A stretch of 64,000 nucleotides of DNA from the NCBI GenBank assembly GCA_946902985.2, contig OX336389.2:1009949441-1010013440 (forward strand), read 5' to 3'. This DNA comes from Meconema thalassinum (taxonomy: Eukaryota > Arthropoda > Insecta > Orthoptera > Tettigoniidae). Positions 57,565 to 64,000 of this stretch are shown one piece after another. How positions within the stretch are numbered: the stretch's first letter is position 1; each line of letters opens with the position of its first letter. The notes below the pieces were generated by a model, which saw only the letters and a list, made by a program, of their open reading frames with translations, did not search any database and was not told the origin of the DNA. Position numbers and translations under genes: made by a program.

Positions 57565-58479
57565 TAGGTGTATTATCCAGAGTTGGGATCTGACAGTTCG
57601 GCGGAGAACTGTTGAACTAAAGGCAGCGGTGCCACGAATGCTGCTGGCCACCACGCGCATACTTCCATCCTCCCGCTCTTTTCCTCATGCTCATAATATC
57701 ATTAGCACCGTTATTACATTTATTACATTTTTATTCAGATGGTTTCCAAAAATCTTAAACAAACCAATGCTTAAATCTGTTCGGTGCAAACTTTAAAAAA
57801 AAATATTAGCCCGTCAAATTGAGGAGAGGCCTAAATTATTGTAATGAATAGCAATAACAATATTACGAATACTATCATAAAGCAAAAATGATCAAAGCGA
57901 AACGACAACACGTGATTGATTCCGTGATTTTTAGTTATTTATATTTCCTGTAGAATAAGTTTCAAGTCACAAGTAACACACAATTGTATTACAAAATATA
58001 GGCTCATTGTGTATACTATTAAGTCACCCTTTAGAAGACAGAAGCTAATCACAGTAGTCTTACTAATTACAAGAGCAGAGGCGGTAGCCTACGCTCCTGC
58101 GCGCGACTGAATGGAATTAATGGTTCGCCTGATGCTCAGAACTGACACTAACACTGCTACATACATGAATAACGGTCTCTAATGAATTATAAGTATAAAT
58201 ATAAGTATAAATCCTACATGAAAAAGTAATTAACGAATTAAATCAAACAATTATAACTCATTAAAACAACAGATTATGAAACGCAGCAAGGTGAGTGTGC
58301 ACTGGAGGCAACCAAACAAGCGACTGATCGGCGACAAGCACGTGGTGAAATAGCATCATTCAAATTGGCAGAGCTGTGTATAGTTTCCATGGCAACAAGC
58401 CATGCGAGCGATCTAGTCGTCAGCTGTTTTTGCCCAGTGGTGCTGAATTGTCAGATTCCAACTCTGGAAAATACACCTA
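57565..58479. mobile_element. MITE with TA target duplication, 915 bp
   Basis: Inverted ends of about 37 bp start TAGGTGTATTATCCAGAGTT and end with the near-complement (AACTCTGGAAAATACACCTA). TA flanks both sides (57563-57564 and 58480-58481), as in Tc1/mariner-type elements. No transposase ORF is present. Confidence 0.65.
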
Positions 58480-58487
58480 TAGGTAGT

Positions 58488-58536
58488 GAGTTATTGTTCT
58501 TCCAAGGGGCGGAACTACGAGGTCATCTGCCCCTTA
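58488..58536 (-). repeat. Conserved hairpin 3'-tail repeat, copy 3
   Basis: On the minus strand AAGGGGCAGATGACCTCGTA continues into GTTCCGCCCCTTGGAAGAAC and AATAACTCACTA. It matches copies at 30541 and 59706 closely. A repeated GAGAATGTTAT at about 57555 and 58535 may be the TSD of this insert, with the MITE between. Confidence 0.6.
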
Positions 58537-58589
58537 TGGAGAATGTTATCACTCGTTCTACTTTCATTCAGTGCTACCATAATACCACC

Positions 58590-59205
58590 TTGTGGTGTGG
58601 TAGCTGCCACTCCTAAGGTCCTGGGCTAGTTTCCAAGTAATTTAATTCTGGTCTGAGGGTTGGAACAACTCACAATCAGCTTCGTGAGCCAGAACTGAGA
58701 AGAGGTAGGTTCGATTCTCACCTCGGCCATCCAAGAAGTGTTTTTCCGTGGTTTCCCCACTTCCACTCCAGGCTAACGCTGGGATTGATCCTAACTTAAG
58801 GCAATGGCTGCCTCCTTTCCACTCGTCACCTGAATTACAAAAAGTAGGCTATACTGCTCGGGTCCATTTTCCATGTTCTGTGAACTTGCGGGGTGAGGAG
58901 AAAGAGCAGGGGAGGGTCAGGCGAGAAGAGAAGGGCCTGTCAACTGCCCGCCGTGATATCTGGTATTCCTTTCTATTCCAATAATGCTAACTTAGGGCTG
59001 TTGCTCAAACCACTGTGGTGTTACGAATGAGTGAGTGAGTCACCGACCAATCTATTTGGTTCTGTACTATGCACGGACCAAGGAACCTCATCACTCGTCA
59101 ACACTTCTGCGATGCACATTTCTCTCAGGTTCACGCAGCTTAGACCCGAGCAGTACACACTACTACAGATACTACAATAACACAGATTATCATACAAATC
59201 CTACA
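58590..59205 (+). repeat. SINE family S1, copy 3, interrupted by a MITE
   Basis: Head and body parallel the copy at 41350, with CAGAACTGAGAAGAGGTAGG and GGTTCGATTCTCACC, then GCCTCCTTTCCACTCGTCAC. The 3' block resumes after the MITE as CACACTACTACAGATACTAC and ACAGATTATCATAC. Confidence 0.75.
58854..59153. mobile_element. 300-bp MITE with TA duplication
   Basis: Perfect 11-bp inverted ends, CTGCTCGGGTC and GACCCGAGCAG, are flanked by TA on both sides (58852-58853 and 59154-59155). It is inserted between body and tail of the S1 SINE. The Tc1/mariner-like class is inferred from the TA. Confidence 0.8.
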
Positions 59206-59705
59206 TACTTCCAAATACATGGGGCTTTGATGTACTTACTGTATTTCACCCTGTAAAAATTGGTGAACTGGATATATTTTAAAAGGGAATATGAAATGAA
59301 CTACTGTATAGACATTTTGTAATATCCAATTATTTTTCTGAAATTTCAGTCTCCCAATGAATTTGGCACTAAGTACACTAACAATTTTAGTGTGATCTGG
59401 TTACACCACCTGTTTACTTAGCATTCTCTCTTAACATTTTACTGTTATTGTTAACAGCATCAAGTATTTTAAGATATGAATATTCTCCCTTCCCAGTACT
59501 TTTCCTTTGCAGTTTATTCTAATAACTGATTGGTTATAGGCCTAATTAGGCCTAATGTGGTTAATTGGAAGGGACCATATTTTTAAGGTGAGTAGTAATA
59601 TGCTGCAGGCCTTTGAGTAGCCTAATTCTTGTCACCAATGCAATATGCTCCAATTGCAACTGAAAGAAATGTAAACATGTAAATTATTGATGAGGTAATG
59701 TCCTA
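59206..59705. other. Nothing recognised
   Basis: AT-rich gap with no ORF of interest. Confidence 0.4.
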
Positions 59706-59765
59706 AAATAGGGGCAAATTACGTCGTAGTTCCGCCCCTTAAAAAAACAATAACTAACTAACATG
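59706..59765 (+). repeat. Conserved hairpin 3'-tail repeat, copy 4
   Basis: ATAGGGGCAAATTACGTCGT continues into AGTTCCGCCCCTTAAAAAAA and ends CAATAACTAACTAAC. The GGGGC/GCCCC pair is kept. Confidence 0.65.
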
Positions 59766-60236
59766 TCCTAAATGCTGTGATTGTTCATTTAAGAGTTCAG
59801 GAATTCACAATTTCCCACTTAGGTATTATTAAAAAAAAATGTTATGGTATTCTGATTGTGATTTATTTCTTGTTGATCATATGATTATCTCCACACTTAA
59901 AAACGTGCTATAAGTATTGGGAAGATTGTGATTTTCGGAACATTGAAGTGGGCAGAGCATTTAGGACGAGAATATTTAGCGGAACGAGGGGAAGGGGTGG
60001 GGTAGGCTACCCGCACGGCCGTGCTACACGTCAACTAGTACCGCGGTCAAACACCAGGCAGTGCTGAAGTCTTAGGTGCCAAGAATTAGCATGACTGTCG
60101 GCTATCTGTAGTAGTAGGTAATCTGTGGCTGTGATTATATGGAAGCTACTGAGGTATGGGTGGTGCTTAGTAATGACATTCAGGGCACAGTCAGTGCCTG
60201 TGAATGTTGTGAAAGGTTCTACTCATAGGGTTAGTA
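59766..60236. other. Nothing recognised
   Basis: AT-rich at first, GC-richer near 59980-60060. No gene recognised. Confidence 0.4.
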
Positions 60237-61051
60237 CAGTAGAGTCTCGCAAACTCGGCCTAATGTGGACCGAAGGGTGGCCGAGTTCGCGAAAATGCCG
60301 CGTTATCGGGAAATGTGTTAAAAAGAAGAAATAAGCTGTTCGTTCTGGTTTAAAAGTAATACAATGCAGTACATCTATTTGTTTTTAACAGAAACACAAG
60401 TTTTAAAATGATTAAGCTACTACAATTACAGTACTTGAATATATAGTTCAGTACTGTAATACTGTACTGCATAAGAATCAGGGAAAATAATTACTGTAGA
60501 TTATAAAAGAAAACTTAGAAAATGTAGGCCTCAAATTATTTTTGTAATATGTACACTGTACAGTATATGTACAAAACAATTCCCGTAGGAAAATAGTTCT
60601 TTCACTTAATGAAAATTACCTTTTACTTTTTTTTGCAAAAGAGTAAGTAATGTTCTTTTGCTTTTCACTTTGAAACCTGTTTCCTTAAGCCTCGTCACGA
60701 AGATGGCGAAGAAACAGAATTGCGGAGAATGCGCAATCAAATAAATACAACGCTCTGCGCGAGAACCGATTGTTTACTTCTTACTGCCAACGGTTTGTGC
60801 ATTTACAGTACTGTACAACTACCTGTATTTATCAGGTCGTCGTTACTCTTCTTATTATGTAATGTAGGCCAACTTGTTTCGCGTCCTATTTAACAGTCGA
60901 TAATTCCATTGATCGAGAAGACGAAAGAAAACATAATGCTCTGTGCGGAAACACAAAAACAAACAAAAATCATGATTTATCTCTCCTGTCAGGGTGGCCG
61001 AGAAATCCGGAGCGCCGCGTTACCGAGAGACGAGTTAGCGAGACTTTACTG
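60237..61051. mobile_element. Non-autonomous Tigger/pogo-like element, 815 bp
   Basis: TIRs start CAGTAGAGTCTCGCAAACTC and end as the near-complement (GAGTTAGCGAGACTTTACTG), flanked by TA (60235-60236 and 61052-61053). The subterminal parts also pair in part (GCCGCGTTATCGGG near 60297 and GCCGCGTTACCGAG near 61014 are related blocks). CAGTARAGTCTCG-type ends resemble Tigger-like pogo elements. There is no transposase ORF. Confidence 0.75.
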
Positions 61052-61076
61052 TACTGCTGTTCTGACTCAGTGAGGA

Positions 61077-61225
61077 AAGCAATGACAAACTACCTCACTC
61101 CTCATCTTGCCTAGTATGCCTCAATAGAGCGCTGCCTTGGTTTTTTGTGGGTATCCACCCGCATAACGGCGGTGGTTTTTGAGATTCCAACCAGCCTTCG
61201 GGCTGACTACCTAACAGACAGACAT
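61077..61225 (+). repeat. SINE-like repeat with ACAG tail
   Basis: CAATGACAAACTACCTCACTC, a GGTGGTTTTTGAGATTCC block and a final ACCTAACAGACAGACA tail have the look of a tRNA-SINE 3' half. No TSD or second copy was found in this window. Confidence 0.45.
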
Positions 61226-61244
61226 TTATAGGTATATATATCAG

Positions 61245-63230
61245 TGCAGAGAAAACATGTGGTAGAACATCAGGAAGGGTACGGGAAAAGGCGACAAAAT
61301 GGTGGGAATGATTAGAGTGAAAGAAAAGGTAAGAGAGAAGAAGAAAGCTTGGAAGGAATGGAAAACAAAAAAGACCGAAGAAAGTAGAGTAAAATATATA
61401 GAAGCAAACAGAGATTGCAAGAAAGTAATTGCAGAGGAAAAGAATAAAAGCTTGGAAGAATTCACTCAGGAAATAAGGGAGGATTTACATTGTGGAAAGA
61501 AATTGCTGTTTGGAATTATAAAAAGCAGAAGGAATGAAAAGGTGTACACTGGGTTCGTGAAAAACAAAGAAGGTGAAATATTGACAAAACCAGAAGAGAT
61601 AACGGACAGATGGAAAGAATATTTCAGCGAGCTGTTGAATGTGAGACGCCAGACATGCGGAGAAGTTACGCAAACAGCCAAAACGGTGGAGGAAGAAATA
61701 GAAGAAGAACCAGACATTACTATGGCAGAAGTGGAATGGGCAGTTAGGAAGATGAAGATGGGGAAAGCTGTGGGAATCGACGAAGTGGCAATAGAAATGA
61801 TCAAGGCGGCAGGACCAGTGGGACTGCAATGGACATACAGACTTCTCAGGAGTGTGTGGAGAGAGAAGAAAGTACCTGAAGCCTGGAAAAAGGGAATAAT
61901 ATAGCCAATATTCAAGAAAGGAGACAGGAAGGTGTGTGGTAACTACCGAGGAATCACCATCATCTAGCATGTTGCCAAAGTAATGGAAAGAATCCTAGAA
62001 AAAAGAATTAAGAGTAAAGGTAGAAAGCCAAATAGAGGAGGAGCAGTTTGGATTTAGAGGGGGCAGGTCAACAGTGGAACCCATTTTCATTCTGAGACAG
62101 AACATTGAAAAGAGTTGGGAATATGGGAAGGATATGGTAATGACTTTTATTAATCTAGAAAAGGCCTATGATAGCATCCCTAGAACAAAAGTTTGGGAAA
62201 GCTTAACAAATAGGGAGAAAGGCAAGGAACTGAGAGGCATGATAAAAGGAATGTGCATGGAGTGCTACAGTAGTGTGAAGACTAGAGTCGGGACATCGGA
62301 ATGGTTTAAAATTGACACTGGACTAAAGCAAGGAAGTGTGTTGTCACCATTATTCTTCGTAATGGTGATGGATGACATCATGAAGGCAGCAATGAAAAAT
62401 ATAGTAGGGCAAAGATGAAGGTAATGTTGTTTGCAGACGACGTCTTGATCTGGGGCGAGGATGAGATGGAGGTACAAGAACAGTTAGACGTAATAAATGA
62501 AAAGATTGAGCAATGGGGATCGAAGATAAATGTGGAGAAGAGTAAAACAGTGGTGATGAGTAGAGATAAGAAAGAAGGAAAAGGAGTAATCAAAGTAGGA
62601 GATAAGGAATTGAAAGTGGTGAATCACTTCAAATACTTGGGAAGCGAACTGACTGAAGATGGAAGACTAGATTTGGAAATTAGCAGAAGAATAGAACTCG
62701 GGAGTGCTTTCTACCAACAGGTATGGGGACTAGTATGGAACAAGGATATACCAATTAAGGCTAAAGAAGTTATGTACAAAGCATATTATGTTCCTATAAT
62801 GACACATGCAGCAGAAACTTGGACAATGACTAAGAGGGATGAGAGCAGAGTACAAGCAGCAGAGATGAGATTCCTCAGAAGTATGGTCCAGAAAACGAGG
62901 AGGGACAGAGTAAGAAATGAAGCTATACGGAAAGAACTGGGAGTACAGAAACTAAATGACAAACTGGAGCAAAACAGATTGAGATGGTTTGGACATGTCA
63001 AACGGATGAATGAAGTAAGGCTACCAAGACGAGCACTGGAACGACGGATGACAGGGAAGAGAGGACGAGGAAGACCAAGAATGCGTTGGATGGACTCAGT
63101 GGAGAAAAGAATTAGAAAACGGAACCTGGATTGGAACACTGTGTCGGAAGAGGAATGGTGGAACGACAGAACAAAGTGGAGAGGAACCATATTTGCCCCC
63201 ACCCAGTGCCAACTGGAAAAGGGGAAATGA
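61245..63230 (+). pseudogene. RTE-like LINE fragment, linker to C-terminus
   Basis: A 5'-truncated copy starting in the endonuclease-RT linker. It has the pre-RT region (AVGIDEVAIEMIKAAGPVGL), a stop at 61902-61904 just before PIFKKGDRKVCGNYRGITI, and a frameshift near 62020. The RT follows with TFINLEKAYDSIP and LKQGSVLSPLFF. Another frameshift near 62415 precedes MLFADDVLIWGED. The C-terminus is intact (RLRWFGHVKRMNE, GKRGRGRPRMRW) to 63230, and a short GATGAT tail follows. It is closest in form to the copy at 18180. Confidence 0.85.
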
Positions 63231-63272
63231 AGATGATGATCGAAGAATACTAGTCTCAAGTTAGTGCTGTGT

Positions 63273-63611
63273 TTAGAGTGGTTCTGGGACTAACTCTGTT
63301 GTGTTCTGTAATGAGTTGCTCTTATTGTTGGTCATGCGGTGTTTTAATATTTTTAGTAGTTCCTTGTTGATTTTGTAGTTTGGGGAGTTCCTGCAGTTGA
63401 CGATTGGTCTTATTAGGCAGTTCTCTTGATGTATTTTTGGTAGTGCTCTTAAAGACTGTATTTTTAGGTTCATGTACTGTATATCAAATATTTTCTCGGC
63501 TTTGGTGAGAATGTATTCTTTTTCGTCTAGTGCTTCGGAATTTATTGCACGGGTCTTTCCTGACTCCTCGATTCCATTCCTGTTCAGAATTTCAGTTTGT
63601 GAACTATGCAT
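63273..63611 (-). pseudogene. Penelope-like RT fragment
   Basis: The minus strand encodes a Penelope RT N-terminal region: LRALPKIHQENCLIRPIVNC, RNSPNYKINKELLKILKHRM. The LPKIHK-x-RPIV-x-SP-Y pattern is typical of the fingers region. Both sides are truncated. It ends 40 bp before the Helitron terminus. Confidence 0.75.
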
Positions 63612-63650
63612 AAAATTAGAACATGCACTTAAATTATTATAATAATATTA

Positions 63651-64000
63651 CTAGTTGAAACCCGTCAATACATGACGGTCAATAAGAAAATATTTACTGA
63701 AGAATTTTCTTATATACATTCTTTGTACAATTATTTTTTGGCACTATTAAAACTTTAAGGGCGTCAAATGATTGCACTCTAGACATTGCAACATACTGCT
63801 GGCCAGGATTGAAAACTTGATGAGGCAAATTGAGACCTATACGTTCCAGAGTTCCCCCTTGAGTTTTGTTGATTGTGATAAAGTATGCCAAGCGAATCGG
63901 AAAATGTTGCCTCTTAAAAGAAAATGATTGTTTTATCCGATATTGTTAAATCAAGTCGAAAATACATCTCTGCCTAATTTTAACTGCACTAATTTCCAAA
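63651..64000 (-). mobile_element. Helitron 3' end (continues beyond the window)
   Basis: On the minus strand the element ends in CTAG (63651-63654) followed by host T, as Helitrons do. A hairpin of CCGTCA (63662-63667) and TGACGG (63673-63678) with a 5-nt loop lies 7 nt inside the terminus. Helicase codons lie just upstream. The 5' part is outside the window. Confidence 0.8.
63694..63990 (-). pseudogene. Helitron Pif1-like helicase, C-terminus
   Basis: The frame reads FPIRLAYFITINKTQGGTLE, GLNLPHQVFNPGQQYVAMSR and VQSFDALKVLIVPKN. These correspond to the terminal helicase motifs of RepHel proteins (TINKxQGxT and GQxYVAxSR). A stop near 63935, upstream of FSFKRQHFPIR, shows decay. The Rep domain lies outside the window. 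Confidence 0.8.

Overview
The window looks like part of a large, repeat-rich arthropod genome, probably an insect. The evidence is spliced exons with consensus GT/AG junctions, many APE-type LINEs with (GAT)n tails, Penelope-like elements, several hAT elements, pogo/Tc1-type elements, a Helitron end and tRNA-derived SINEs. There are no bacterial-style operons, and I assign no species. Almost every base with recognisable coding content belongs to a mobile element. Much of the information lies in insertion junctions, so I report target-site duplications (TSDs), terminal inverted repeats (TIRs) and nesting.

One host gene can be recognised. Two minus-strand exons (37189-37429 and 17625-17837) encode consecutive parts of JKAMP (JNK1/MAPK8-associated membrane protein, an ER membrane protein linked to ER-associated degradation). 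Their splice phases match, so the gene crosses a 19.35-kb intron filled with transposons. The first exon (upstream, >37429) and the C-terminal exons (downstream, <17625) were not found.

Layout. 1-8498: a hAT element split by a second hAT, which itself carries a hAT MITE and a short SINE-like insert. 9333-12152: two RTE-like LINE copies, one with its 5' end inverted. 12374-12597: a complete SINE. 13030-13320: a Tc1 remnant. 13661-17272: a full-length LINE with an intact 1058-codon ORF. 17838-37188 (JKAMP intron): a LINE fragment, a pogo-like element carrying a LINE, a LINE inside a LINE, an inverted pair of Penelope-like elements with hammerhead-like motifs, SINEs, and a 253-bp TSD-flanked insert containing a convincing type III hammerhead ribozyme fold. 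38380-40956: a 5'-truncated Jockey-like LINE. 41-47 kb: SINE and LINE debris. 47.8-49.9 kb: a possible uncharacterised element with a 182-codon ORF. 49.9-58.6 kb: a long degenerate palindrome whose right arm was hit by an RTE LINE, a Buster-like hAT and a MITE. 58.6-63.2 kb: a SINE carrying a MITE, a Tigger-like element and another RTE LINE. 63.27-64 kb: a Penelope fragment and a Helitron 3' end.

The most interesting candidates are the 253-bp hammerhead-bearing insert (35738-35990), the Penelope pair (31229-34370), the 5'-inverted RTE copy (9348-10799) and the interrupted palindrome (49905-58585). All calls come from reading the sequence by eye. No alignment, folding or database search was run.
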